A stretch of 64,000 bases of DNA. Source: Xanthostigma xanthostigma. Taxonomy: Eukaryota; Arthropoda; Insecta; Raphidioptera; Raphidiidae. A model generated the notes under the pieces. The model was not told where the DNA came from and ran no database searches. It saw only the letters and a list, made by a program, of their open reading frames with translations. The stretch spans positions 11,324,001 through 11,388,000 of the forward strand of contig OY754466.1 in assembly GCA_963575645.1 (NCBI GenBank). The letters run 5' to 3'. Shown in pieces: positions 1 through 10,511 of the stretch (its first letter is position 1; every line of letters begins with the position of its first letter). Position numbers and translations under genes: made by a program.

Positions 1-411
1 ATATGACCTAACGGACAATTTTTTCAAAAAATGTGCTACCAGCAATTACTCAGTGATAAGCGAAATCGGAAATTATGATAAAGAAGAACTTCCTTACAAC
101 TACAGACATAAACGGATCAAGCACGCCTTGACCCAATAAATAAAACTATAATAATAAATAAACTTACGCTTTTTTTTTAATAATAAGTCTACTACTTTGT
201 TTGGATTTTTTTCCGAATTTTTCCCAAATTGTACAATTATATTATGTTTTTCTCTGTTTATTTTATTTTCTTCTCTTAGATAGCAGCTGTATACGTGGAA
301 CGCTTTTTTTAAATTTTAATTATTGTCTTATGTACATAATTGTATTTTTAGTAAAAAAAATATCTTATCTTATCTTATTTATAACAAATTTAAAATCTCG
401 ATTGTAATTTT
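1..411. other. AT-rich sequence, no gene seen
   Basis: This stretch is AT-rich. It holds a short TTATC microsatellite at about 359-380 and no open frame with recognisable content. Bases 80-140 could encode a few residues resembling the end of a retroelement frame, but this is too short to call. Confidence 0.5.
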
Positions 412-412
412 A

Positions 413-500
413 ACCGAGCGGGTAGCGTAGCGGTGAGAGAACTAGAGTCGCATTCGGGAGGTACCGGGTTCGAATCCCGGCGGTAGCAGATGTGGCTGGA
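413..500 (+). repeat. tRNA-derived SINE head
   Basis: The sequence has a complete internal Pol III promoter. The A box TAGCGTAGCGG (423-433) fits TRGYNNANNGG exactly, and the B box GGTTCGAATCC (467-477) is perfect. The T-arm folds as CCGGG / 7-nt loop / CCCGG. The acceptor arms do not pair well, so this is a tRNA-derived SINE head rather than a working tRNA. A reverse copy lies at 32655-32742. Both copies are followed by non-LTR retrotransposon 3' sequence, suggesting a SINE that borrowed a LINE tail. Function is inferred from the promoter boxes only. Confidence 0.7.
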
Positions 501-679
501 AGTTTTTCATACTGCCTCGCGCCAAAAAACGAATTCTTGTACCGGCCATCTTGTTGAGTTTTCCATGCTTTCCCTCAATAATTCCAGATAAATATCGAGA
601 TGGTTCTTATTCAAGGCCATGGCCGATTACTTGTCAAACTCCTATGCTCAAAACTTGACTACCTTATCCTAATTTCCTA

Positions 680-1402
680 AAAAAAATCCTTCTTTCGGTG
701 CGCATGGTTGGGTAACAAACTCTCCTGGAAACCACATATTGAAGATTTAAACAAAAATTTAAACAAAACTACATATCTTTTACGACAATTAAGAAAAATT
801 GCATCAGAGGAAATAGTTATAAATGCTATTATGCTTTTGCACATTCTCGTTTAAAATACGGAATAATCTTCTGGCGAGTTTCATCACACACCGATCTTAT
901 ACTACGAAAACAAAAACTTATTATTAGAACAATAAAAAACATAAAGCAAAAAGACAGCCGCAAACCACAATTCCGAAATCTAAAAATTTTAATTGTAACA
1001 GGTATCTTCATTCTAGAATGTGTCATGTTTTACAGAAAAAATACAGATCTGTTTACTAACCGAAGTAATATATACATAATTACCCTACACGGAACAAAAA
1101 TAACATTGAAAAAATTCAGACCAATTTGAAGGCAGTAAATAGCGGTTTAAATAATACAATAGCAAACATTTACAACAAACTGCCTAATACTTTAGTAAAA
1201 TTAAATAATAGTAGACTGAAAAATAAATTAAAACAGGAATTGATAAAACTAGCACCATACACTTTGGACGATTTTAATACATTTAACTTCAACATTTAAT
1301 TTAAGTTTTCTGACATGTTTTATACTCACAAGTTAAGTAAATTTTACTATAATGTAAAATTAGATAAAATAAAGAGTATTATTATTATTGTTATTATTAT
1401 TA
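680..1402 (+). pseudogene. non-LTR retrotransposon (CR1/Jockey-like) 3' end, broken
   Basis: Translated in shifting frames, this region gives the C-terminal part of a LINE reverse transcriptase. It includes a stretch like SRLKYGIIFW near 845-880 and a terminal block resembling NIYNKLPNTL then LNFNI-type residues before the stop near 1300. Frameshifts and stops break it throughout. The 3' end runs into an ATT-rich tail (1376-1402), typical of target-primed insertions. Only the last third of the enzyme remains; the catalytic YADD box is absent. It follows the SINE-like head at 413-500 by about 180 bp. Confidence 0.65.
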
Positions 1403-1778
1403 AAAATGAACATACGCCACTTGGTCTTGTGTCCACGCGCGTATATGTAAGGAGAATGTGTTTTCAGAATATTTCAAAAGTATAGGCTTGCGGTATTTTG
1501 AAAGCCAACATCGTTTCCATAAATTAACAAATGAATAACGGTGTCCCTTTTGAACCTTTTCGTTCACTATGAAAATAAATCCACGTAATTATCCCAATAA
1601 ATGTGAGCATCATTTTGGTTTAAATTAACTTGTACATTATTAATTGGTTCTCTTTTGCCGCATCATTCGTTTGGTTTTCTGCCACTAAAGGCTGTTGCAA
1701 AAGCAACGCCATTTTTAAAATAACAATTATTATAATATTACAAATATTAAGAGCACTGTAGTTGAAACAAAAAAAAAA
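1403..1778. other. unassigned sequence
   Basis: No open frame, repeat or RNA signal was recognised here beyond a short poly-A run near 1770. Confidence 0.4.
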
Positions 1779-1953
1779 ATAGAATAGCTGCTTCTTACCA
1801 CAACAGTTTTATTAGCGGATGTACATTTCGGGAGCTATGCTCCCATCTTCAGCAAACACAGTTTAGTGTTAATGTTTGCTGAAGATGAGAGCAGAGCTCC
1901 CGAAATGTACATCCGCCAAAAAGACTGTTGTGGTAAGAAGTAACTATTCTATA
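1779..1953. repeat. snapback element with ribozyme-like motifs (family A)
   Basis: Two arms of about 80 nt (1780-1859 and 1873-1952) are near-perfect inverted copies around a 13-nt spacer. Each arm carries, pointing toward its own outer end, the order CTGAAGA, one base, a 6-bp hairpin stem, GAAA. On the minus strand these are 1852-1846, the stem GGGAGC/GCTCCC at 1844-1830, and GAAA at 1829-1826. On the plus strand CTGAAGA is 1879-1885 and GAAA 1902-1905. The layout resembles a hammerhead-ribozyme core with one extra base. A single-arm copy lies at 54328-54390. Confidence 0.75.
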
Positions 1954-2157
1954 TTTTTTATTGTTATAATATTGTCATTCTGTCTACAAGATAGTTAAAA
2001 ACAGTATCTATAGATACTTAAAAAATTTCTTAGAGACTTTTAAAAATAGAAATATGTCCTTTTAAAAAGCACTAGTGGTCGCCAAGTAGTTGACATTAAA
2101 CCGTAATTGATGTTCTTATATGGATTTCTCCTGAATCGATTTTTCCTGCGTTAATCT

Positions 2158-2364
2158 GTACACATCGTCATGGAACATATACTGTTCCCATCAACTCATT
2201 AATGGTCATTAGTTATTTATTCAGTTATTTTGTTCTTCAGGTAGCTATTCCTCCGAATAAATAGCGATAATTCAATTCAGCAAACATGATTACTTCGAGG
2301 GCATAAATATTTATTTGCCTGATGAAACGAAGAGAACGATATATGTTCCATCACAATGTGTGCG
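2158..2364. mobile_element. short inverted-repeat MITE-like element
   Basis: Arms of about 24 nt containing ATGGAACATATA (2158-2181) and its inverse (2340-2364) bracket roughly 160 bp. The interior shows no coding potential. No target duplication was confirmed, so the superfamily is open. Confidence 0.45.
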
Positions 2365-2566
2365 AATTAATACAGTCAAATCGGTACCACAACTTTTTTT
2401 CCCGTATTTTATATATGATTTCAGGTATTTGAATATACTTTTAAAAAAGTGCCTTAAATATTTCGAAAATATTTTTGATACTTCGGAAGTATCTTCTGAG
2501 ATACCGAACACTTTTGAGCAGTACCTTAGTTACTGAATGCGGATGCGTTCGATAAAGCGTATCTAA

Positions 2567-2985
2567 AGACCGCTGCACACGAGGCTGGATTTGCCGCTAG
2601 ATTTCACCACTAGTTTTCTAGGGCTGGTTTTCTTAACTGCTTTTGGGTGCTCGCTTCACACGAGACGTCTTTTCAAGCTTGCTTTGTGGACAGATCTGGT
2701 GCGCGCGCAGCGACAGTTCAAATATAAACGTATCTGTTGTCTGACTCTGAACAGAATGACGCCATGTTGGTTTGTAGGCGTTTGTTCATGTCTCTCATGT
2801 GACAGGATACTGTTTCTTTATTAGTTCTTGCTCAAAACAAGCACAAGACCTGGCAAGAAAAATAGCCCCTGTTGAAATTTCAAAATCTATCTTGCGAGCT
2901 AGCAGGCGAACGCGTAGTAACGTCATTTCCAGCCTCGTACCCAGCCTGCAAGCCAGCAGAAGTCCAAGCAGTGTTTCCGGCCTAT
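2567..2985. mobile_element. TTAA-type MITE, degenerate copy
   Basis: This is an older relative of the element at 18484-18927. It starts with the same CCGCTGCACACGAGGCTGGA terminus and has the same interior order, but its right end (near 2974-2985) has decayed and the flanking TTAA reads CTAA on the left. Open frames here are shadows of the repeat and not genes. Confidence 0.7.
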
Positions 2986-3683
2986 TATAAATCTAAGATA
3001 CAAAATGTATCTGAGATAGCGCTGCTGACATGTGTAGATTATATTATACAACCGCAACGCGACCACTAATAGACTCTTCTTCATTTGAGTTGCTGGGCAA
3101 AAACCAAAAATACTTCATTATTAACTGTATGCGTTTCATGCAGTTGTGTAAAGATTACTGAAAGAAAGGTAAAATGACAAATTATTCAACAAAATATTAA
3201 ATTGAAAAAAAACGTATCTTTTGACTGTTTAAAAAATGCTTTCTTATTCATTACTTATTTAATTACAAATTCTACTTTGAACAGCAACTTACGCTGTATG
3301 TTAACTTTACATTTTTTTAACAGTTTGAAAATCATAAGTCGACGACCAACAGAATACCACGAATGCAATAAACAGAGGAATAAAAATAGAAAAAAATTAT
3401 AGAGGTCTCTTTTTTAATCATTAAAGCTTTTTTAAGAGCAATTAAATCCGTCAGCTTTCTGTTAAAAGTCAATCCGTATAAAAAAAAATGTCATTACATA
3501 TACGTCCCGTTCTTCCACCACTATACCCGTTACCTACACCACAATCTATCGTCATCTCTTTATTATTTCATTTGTTTTAGCGTTATTTTTTAGGCCGGAC
3601 GAACGTAAATGATAAATTAATCGGCTGATTGAACTATCGGATAGTATTTATGACGATATATAAACTTTAACTAAGTTGACCTA
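2986..3683. other. unassigned AT-rich sequence
   Basis: No gene or clear repeat was seen. A GCCGGACGAA-like patch near 3593 may be a scrap of another MITE family. Confidence 0.35.
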
Positions 3684-3756
3684 AATAAAATCGATCAATT
3701 TTTCAGACAATATATTACGTAACAAAAGTTATACAATTATAATTCAATTGATTAAT
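3684..3756 (-). repeat. 70-bp fragment of ribozyme-motif foldback family C
   Basis: The order AAATAAAAT, CGATCAATTTTTCAGAC and an AT-rich stretch ending near AATTCAAT matches the terminus of the elements at 5673-6053, 34390-34790 and 57680-57805. The copy stops before the ribozyme-like motif, so it shares the same end but is truncated inward. Confidence 0.6.
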
Positions 3757-3896
3757 TAATTGAGCAAAAAAATGCAAAAATATAAAAACTAATTAGTAAT
3801 TATTTTGTAAAAAAACTTTTCAAAAAAAAAGTTGAGATACATTGTAAAACAGGCACTTATGAAAGTGTTCTCAGAAAATTTCAATTACCTTAGGTT

Positions 3897-4475
3897 GTAA
3901 ATATTTCTCCATAATATGAAAAGCATTGTAGAGATTTACACCATTCCTGCACGAAAAATAAGTGATTTCTCAAAACGATATTTTCCTTAAACTGTGCTTA
4001 CATGCATTTAGCATCGTTTTTTATATAGTTTCTACTTTGAAACAACGTTTTTCAACGCATTTTAATCAAAATTTAACTTGAATCGCGATCTTTTCTGTGT
4101 AGAACAATCATTTGTTTTTGAGTGTGTACAATCTACATAGAGATATTAGACTAGAGTGCGCGAGTGAGCCGTAAAAGTGTCTGCAATTCAGATAGAGAAC
4201 AGTTCCTTATCTCTATGGTAACTAATGATACAAAACAATGCTGATTTGAGTAAACCAATATCTGGTTTTCTGGACTTTCCGCAACGTTTTCTCTCTCAAC
4301 TAAAGACACTTACACTTATGGCAAGCATACGAACTAGCGTACTCTAGTATCTTATATCTCTATGGTTCTAGATGACAGTGAGTTTGAATACGAGATTAGA
4401 ATGCTCCTAGTGTATGATCACAATCCAAGGTCATTGTTAAATCAAACTTTCTGGCGATCCTTTCTGTCCCAGGAA
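3897..4475 (-). repeat. dispersed repeat H, copy 1, interrupted by a MITE
   Basis: Read on the minus strand, this matches 49440-50030 block by block: poly-A/AGCATTGTAGAG, a TGTTCTACACAGAAAA block, CAAACTC-CTGTCATC, and GACCTT-GATTGTGATCATA. The two copies act as mutual empty sites. This one carries a MITE (4136-4364) missing from the other, and lacks the 154-bp insertion present at 49806-49959. Confidence 0.7.
4136..4364. mobile_element. MITE with CATAGAGATAT termini
   Basis: The element is 229 bp with inverted termini CATAGAGATAT, each followed by related subterminal blocks (ACTAGAGT-GCG). The matching empty site is visible near 49571-49574 in the other copy of repeat H. The target duplication is not clear, so the superfamily is not assigned. 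No coding capacity. Confidence 0.75.
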
Positions 4476-4875
4476 AAATACAGACAATTATTATTAAGCG
4501 CCAGTTTTTTCATTCATATTATATAGTAATGATAATAAAATAAAGATGCATGATGCGTATATAAAAATGCGCGGTCTTTACGCGTTTCAAAAAACATCAC
4601 CGCTCACCATAACAATTTTATTGCTTCATAAATCAGTTGTAAAACAATCGTAAATTATAATCCAATGATCGCGCGGAAAAATTTATTAGTTTTTGTTTTT
4701 GGAAGCATAAAATGAATATTTGATGCAAGAAAACCGGCCAATTTAAATTTTTGCCGCTATATAATAAAAAAATTTCATTAAGTAAATGTTACAATAACTT
4801 ACTGGCTCAAAATATCTCTCCTTCGATTTTCATCAATTTTTATTTGAACCTTTGGTGTCTTGTGTCCACTCTTTT
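4476..4875. other. unassigned sequence
   Basis: AT-rich, no repeat or coding signal recognised. Confidence 0.35.
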
Positions 4876-5132
4876 ACCCGACTACGGCCAAACCAAAAGG
4901 AAGGTTTAAGTGTTTAGCAGTCATGTATGTTTGTATTTACGGATGTTCCACCGTAGCGCCTTAACTATTCATCCGATTTTGATAAATAAGGTATAAATAA
5001 GGATGGCCGTGGTCGTATGCCATCTCATATATATGAGGCCCCTCTAGATGTACAGCGTGATGAATTTTGCCCTAGAGCTTATGATCGCTTACTAACAATA
5101 TTTTCTTGTTTCATACTTTTTAGTAGTCGGGT
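4876..5132. mobile_element. inverted-repeat element with ACCCGACTAC ends
   Basis: The ends ACCCGACTAC (4876) and GTAGTCGGGT (near 5132) are inverse copies. The interior GTTTAGCAGTCATGTATG and CCGTAGCGCC blocks look familiar from moth genomes, but I cannot name the family. Confidence 0.5.
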
Positions 5133-5672
5133 TTTAGTTTTGAACTTTTCTTTTTTTAAATGTGGTGATGGAATTATCTAATATAATAAATGTAAATATG
5201 CATTGTTCGTCGTAATGTTTTTGAGAGACGTAAGGCAACTATTTTTTAATTTGGTCCGCTTATCGGTTAGCGCTCACAAACCAAACTAAATGATCCACAA
5301 ATATTTTATCGGCCGATTTAACAGTGGGTCGACTAAAAATTGACTGTCACTACTAGGCACTCGCCAAAAAAGTATAGACGAAGTGCGATCTCACTTTTTG
5401 ATTATCTCCTTCTGTCTCCTTTCAATGTCACATGGAAACGGTTGATAAAATTGAAGACAGACTACTGGCTCATCCTTAATTTGCACATAAACTTGGACCG
5501 ATCCATACAAAAAGCAACATTTTGCAGGGTTCATACTCAGGCAGGATTGGTTCGTACGACTCACTATCTTAAAAAAACAAAAAAAAAAATAATGTCAAAA
5601 AACTGTTAATACGTCACAATAATTTTCTTAGATTAAAATTATGAAAAATTTTGGAGTGTTTAATTACTCATC
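5133..5672. other. unassigned sequence with a MITE scrap
   Basis: Bases 5225-5360 (AGCGCTCACA, AACTAAATGAT, GTCGACTAAAAA) resemble 41085-41210, so a decayed shared repeat is likely. The open frame at 5340-5609 has no recognisable content and is not called. Confidence 0.4.
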
Positions 5673-6053
5673 CAAGATTCAAATCTTTGATTAACGTCAG
5701 ATTAGAACTCTTCAATAAATAAAATTATCGACCATATTTTCAGACAAATATATTAACAAAAAAATATAAAAATTAGTACAATGACGTTTCGGTCCATATT
5801 TGGATCTTCTTCAGAAATATGCAATCTAAAAATATAATAAAGAATTAGTACCTATTTTACAATAGAATTAAGACTAAATAATTTAAAAAAATTCAGTTTT
5901 AATTCTATTGTAAAATAAGTAGATACTAATTAATTTTTATATTTTTAGATTGCATATTTCTGAAGAAGGTCCAAATCCGGACCGAAACGTCATTGTATTA
6001 ATTTTTACATTTTTGGTAATATATTTGTCTGAAAAATTGGTCGATAATTTTAT
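5673..6053. repeat. ribozyme-motif foldback family C, full copy 1
   Basis: Arms of about 150 nt mirror each other. Each runs outward as CTGAAGA, A, a GGTCC/GGACC stem, GAAA, CGTCATTG, an AT-rich stretch, TTTGTCTGAAAAAT. Plus-strand motif: CTGAAGA 5960-5966, GAAA 5984-5987. Minus-strand motif: 5814-5808 and 5790-5787. A 9-bp direct repeat TTACTCATC flanks the unit (5664-5672 and 6054-6062), probably the target duplication. The resemblance to hammerhead cores and Penelope-like termini is inference. Confidence 0.75.
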
Positions 6054-6062
6054 TTACTCATC

Positions 6063-6419
6063 TATAAGACTTCGAGTTGGCACTGAATATCTCCAACTTG
6101 TATTTTAATAAAAATATTCAAAATACTAAAATATCGTTATCAAACGAGCATCTAAAAATTAACAATCAACAGGCCATTAAAAAGAAGAAAACAATGTTAT
6201 GATTGGTTGTCATAAAATTCTAATTATTTTTATATTCATAAAATATATACACTACCCGGCCATATTGTTAGACGCAAAGTTTTGTTAATACGTTTCAGTC
6301 GCATGAATCCAATTAACTTTACCGTGCGCAAAAATAGTTCACTTCAAAAAACGCGTATGTGTAGTGTGTACCCTTTATGCGTGGTTGAAGAACTTATCGA
6401 TAAAACTCAAAATTTGTCC
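6063..6419. other. unassigned sequence
   Basis: No gene or RNA recognised. Bases after 6250 lead into a Helitron scrap. Confidence 0.35.
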
Positions 6420-6520
6420 GTCCGACAAAAACTGTTGAACAGTAAATCCGATCACCATGAAATTTGGACACAACATTCATCTCGGTAAACTAAGATGAAC
6501 GTGCGTCCTTCATGACGTAA
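6420..6520 (+). repeat. Helitron fragment
   Basis: The blocks GAACAGTAAATCCGATCA, GAAATTTGGACACAACATTC and CTCGGTAAACTAAGATGAA match the inner 3' half of the Helitron at 42118-42739 (reverse strand there). The terminal hairpin and CTAG end are missing. Confidence 0.65.
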
Positions 6521-6783
6521 TTATCTTGTACGGATATTTATTTTAATTTTATGATGTTAATTTTACTAATTATACTTAAAAAGTAATTAAACATCTTATG
6601 CTAGTGATTACCGTAAAAAATAATTCTTTTTTAATTATTATCCATTTCAATGGACATAGGATTTTCCAAAATTCTGTAAATGTTAAATTTTTCACTGAAT
6701 ATAGCTTAATTACTTACACCCTAAATAAGCCCAACACCTTAAAAATACTTTTTGTTACAAAAATATAAAATTCAGGTCCGAAG
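6521..6783. other. unassigned AT-rich sequence
   Basis: Nothing recognised. Confidence 0.35.
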
Positions 6784-7350
6784 TAGTGATGTGTCGCTCC
6801 TGAGCGAGTCGTTCATAATGAACGACTCCTTTCTCGGACCGGAGCGAGTTGCTCTTTTTTTTGTGAATGACTCACTCCGAGCGCCATTGCTCTGTACTGA
6901 GCTGTTCTGTACTGTTGCATTCGCACATTTGCAGAGCGCACACAGCACAGGGCACAGAGGCACTAGTGACCTTTGCACGTACGGAGTTATCTTTGCTGAG
7001 TCATTTAATGTTGAATGACACACTGTTTACAGTGACTAAAACCATTCACATTGACGTCGTTGACAAAGTTATAATATTGTAACAATAAACATTATTATTG
7101 TTAAGCTTTTATTATACTTTATAGTTTATCCGAAATGCGAATAATATAAGATCAGAATCAGAGCTAAGTGTGTGCATTGTGCTATGCAATGCTACATGAC
7201 TCCTGAGCATGTATGATGACACACCTCTGCAGTCTGCACTCTTGTGTAGTGCGTACTGTCTAGTGTCGCTCCTTTGAACGACTCCCTCTGAGTGACTCTT
7301 TTTGGTGAGCGGAGCGCACGGAGCCAGCTCGCAATGAATAGTCATGTGGA
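6784..7350. mobile_element. hAT-type MITE, right-truncated copy
   Basis: This is colinear with the complete element at 16612-17210: left terminus TAGTGATGTGTCGCTC, then the GAGCGAGTCGTTCATAATGA block, with GAGCGCACGGAGCCAGCTC near the right end. It stops at GTCATGTGGA (7350), lacking the last 10 bp of the right terminus and any target duplication. Open frames on both strands are repeat shadows. Confidence 0.85.
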
Positions 7351-8088
7351 AGGGGTTAAAAAACACAATAATTTGAATATCTTTGTGACCTTGAAGAAAA
7401 AGAAAGACGAAGTAAAACGCCTTAAAATCAAGATGAGTCTAAATAATATTGACGGTGACTGTACAATGACACCAGTAAAATAAATCGTCGTATATTTGAA
7501 TAACAATAAAATGAATTTTCAATTGTGTTCGATGAACAATAAAAATCTAATGAGAAAAGTACGTACTTTGCTCGTTTTTACTTTAATACAGAGCATTGTG
7601 TGACCTGTTACGAGCTTAACCATGATGCAAGCTGTTAAAAAACCGTCACACATTCTACGTCACGACTCACGAACAATACCGCAGGAAAAAAGTAGAATTA
7701 TTTTGTTCTCATTTTAACCTCACAATAATATTAACGATGTTTTCAAACTCATAAAATTAAAATGAATACCAATAATAATACTGTAAAAAGAGACTCTGGG
7801 CGAGTGAGAACTTTTCAATCGCTAATCCGATTTCAATAATATTTGGCACACTTTATATCTTACTTATAAAACCGCATAGATTAAGACTGAATATACGGTA
7901 ATTGTTAAAAAAGTCTCTTGATATAAAAACAAAATTATAATACATTTTAGTTGTAAAAACTATTTTGATTAATTTTTTTCTTCTTGTAAGAAAATAAAAA
8001 TATATCACCAAAATATCTGACTTTTATCCAATATTCAAAATATTGTAATAATGTGCCACAATTCTAGAGGCGCCGTGATAAGTAGTAC
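7351..8088. other. unassigned sequence
   Basis: No gene seen. Bases 7790-7920 (GAGACTCTGGGCGAG ... AAGTCTCTTGATAT) are weakly inverted and may be an old element. Confidence 0.35.
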
Positions 8089-8644
8089 TGTTACACACTC
8101 CCCGTTGAGACGACAAAGAATTTCGATAGACAACATTCGGCTCGTCATTCTAACAATGACACACGGATTGTTGTAGGACAACAATCAGCTTGTTGTTCTA
8201 ACAATGATACACAAATTGTTATGGAGCAACAATCGGCTCGTCGTTCTAACAAAGGCACACGGATTGTTGTGGGATAACAATCGGTTTGATTGTTCAAATA
8301 ATAACAATATGCGTAGGTAGGTAAAAAAAGGCTTTGCTGCCAAATTCCAGACAACAATAAAAGCAAGAAAAAGAAAGAACTATCCAGCGCATATATATAG
8401 GTACCACCACGATAGCTCAGTGGGAGGCATTCATACAATGTGCTTCATCGAGTTAACAATCGACAAATAGTTGTGACATAAATTGAAAGTCAGTACTGAG
8501 GTAACTGCTGAGATAAATAAATAAATGAACTGTATATAGCTAATAAATAGGTGTGCTAAATAAATTTTTAGTTTGTTTATTTTGTTAACGTTTCACTATT
8601 GTAAATAAATATTTTCCACCACGAACAAGAACAGTTTTGTTACA
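8089..8644 (+). mobile_element. solo LTR, Ty3/gypsy-like
   Basis: The 556-bp unit begins TGTTACAC and ends TTACA, as LTRs do (TG...CA). It is flanked by the 4-bp direct repeat GTAC (8085-8088 and 8645-8648), the target-duplication size usual for Ty3/gypsy elements. Inside are a 48-bp tandem repeat (8131-8290), a TATATATA stretch near 8390, and several AATAAA signals near 8510-8575. No internal region is present, so it is a product of LTR-LTR recombination. Superfamily rests on duplication length only. Confidence 0.75.
8131..8290 (+). repeat. 48-bp tandem repeat inside the LTR
   Basis: Units start at 8131, 8179, 8227 and 8275 (partial). Each contains CAACAATCGGCTCGT, TTCTAACAA and GGATTGTTGTGG. 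CAACAAT/ATTGTTG lets each unit form its own hairpin. The repeat sits in the U3-like part of the LTR, upstream of the TATA-like stretch, where enhancer repeats commonly lie. Confidence 0.8.
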
Positions 8645-9250
8645 GTACTAAAAAAACGCAATCATTTCGGTTGAAAAAATAGAAAAAAATATTACTTATA
8701 AAAACCCGAATGTTTTTTTCAATTACAAAACAGTAACGTTAAGAGTTTCTTAAAAAGATATATAGTACAGTGTTTTGAATACAAATAATACAAGACATTT
8801 TCTTTTTCTGATTATTATCCTTTCGGCGTTGACAGTTTTTTGGCGGAGTCAAAGTCCTTTATAACATATCTACGTGTATACGCATACCCTGTCATCTTAT
8901 TGTGGCGTTATCACTCTCCTTTCGCCTTCGGCTGTAAGCTCTGTGCTTTCCGACCGTTTCCACCCACTTAGGAAAGAATATAAAATTTCAGTCTCTTCTT
9001 CTTTTACATATTATGTAAATCTTATGAATAAAATGGATTGCTTCCGGAATTTTCTCACAAACTTTCAATCGTAATACTTTACTCTGCAGACATTAAATAA
9101 TACAACAATTCTTTATAGACAGAATTTTTATAACTGATATTAATGATCCACCGTGTGAGACCCGAAAGCAGAACATCGTTTCTCACACAAGATTCATCAG
9201 TGTCTTCTGGGTTTTGCAGCCAGATGTTCAAAAGCCTCTATACTGCTATC
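8645..9250. other. unassigned sequence
   Basis: Nothing recognised. Confidence 0.35.
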
Positions 9251-9873
9251 AAAGATCGGGAAAAAGACTTAAACACTACGGTGCAGACATAGGTCTGTCT
9301 CATTTATTATACTCTGAGTCTGATGCGCATGTCCGTGAACAGATGCGCGTCAGTTGGCACTTGGAACTAGGTTGTGGAAGGGAGGTGGCTTGCTCTATTC
9401 CACTTACCAATTGCCCCACTACAGACGCGACACTTGCGCACAACGGGTCAAGTAAAAAGAAGTCTCACTTCATGGGCCACGCTTCCACTTACGGCCGCTA
9501 GCAATATAGAAGTTAATAAGTATATGGGTTAAGTCTCTTGTAGTATGACAGTATCATATATTTAATAACTTCTATATTGCTAGCGGCCGTAAGTGGAAGC
9601 GTGGCCCATGAAGTGAAACAGCAAATGACTGTTTTCTATCTCTTTCTTTTTACTTGACCCGTTGTGCGCAAATGTCGCGTCTGTAGTGGGGCAATTAGTA
9701 AGTGGAATAGAGCAAGCCACCTCCCTTTTCAGCTTAGTTCCGTGTGCAAACCGACGCTGCAACTGACGCTCATCCATTCGTGGACATGAGCATGACACTA
9801 ATAGTATAATGAGTGAGACAGACGTATACCTATATGTCTGCACCGTAGTGTTTAAGTCTATCTCCCGATCTTC
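9251..9873. repeat. 620-bp palindromic foldback element
   Basis: The left arm (9251-9511) and right arm (9565-9873) are inverse copies sharing GATCGGGA, CTTAAACACTACGGTGCAGACA, GGAGGTGGCTTGCTCTATTC, TTGACCCGTTGTGCGCAA and CTAGCGGCCGTAAGTGGAAG. The spacer is about 50 bp. The right arm has a 25-bp insertion (near 9618-9645) absent from the left. Long frames on both strands (9214-9501 and 9580-9921) translate to the same protein-like string because of the symmetry and are not genes. Confidence 0.85.
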
Positions 9874-10511
9874 ATCAAAAGCATTATATCCGATTGGGAA
9901 TAAAAATATAAGGGGATTCACGAAATAGCTTTAAAGTCGCAGTGGTTGTGAGGTATCTACTGTCCTATCGTCTCATGTAAATCAAACGTAACCTAGGAGG
10001 AAGAAAGGGTTGAAATAATCCCCGCTTTAATTAAAGTTAAAGAATGATTAAGTAGGAAAGATTTCAATCTTTTCTTTCCATCCGTGCAAAATGTGCCACT
10101 CCAGCCAGTTCAGCAGACATGTTTCTGCAAACTATTTCTGCTCAACAAAAATGCCATGTCCATTCCATCTTTGGTACCGTTTTGTGGAAACCTAGTGAAT
10201 ATGGTTCACAATCCGCCAGTTTGAAAACACTGGACATTGTGAAATAGTTTGGAGCGTGTGAATCTCAATGATATAAAAAAGTCCTTTTGGGTGTCGTTTG
10301 GATGTACAAAGCTTTGTGAAAGCAAGGCGTTAAAACACCCTCGAGCTTGTCTGCGACAAATAAAACAATGTTGAAGACGTTTTACATTATTCTTATCGCA
10401 ACTATGGGCAATGTAACTGTTAGATCAATAATTGATGCTAGATAATGTAATCGCATGTGTTAGATTTAAAATGTGTTTTTGTGAAAAATACTGAACTTTA
10501 GTTTATTATAA
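9874..10511. other. unassigned sequence
   Basis: No coding or repeat signal was recognised. Confidence 0.35.

Noticed and set aside
6752-7366. Several overlapping frames on both strands
   Set aside because: They coincide with the hAT-type MITE, and the same frames appear, altered, in its sister at 16612-17210.
9214-9921. Opposing 95- and 113-codon frames sharing a protein segment
   Set aside because: They are the two arms of one palindrome; the identical string arises from the inverted DNA, not from two genes.
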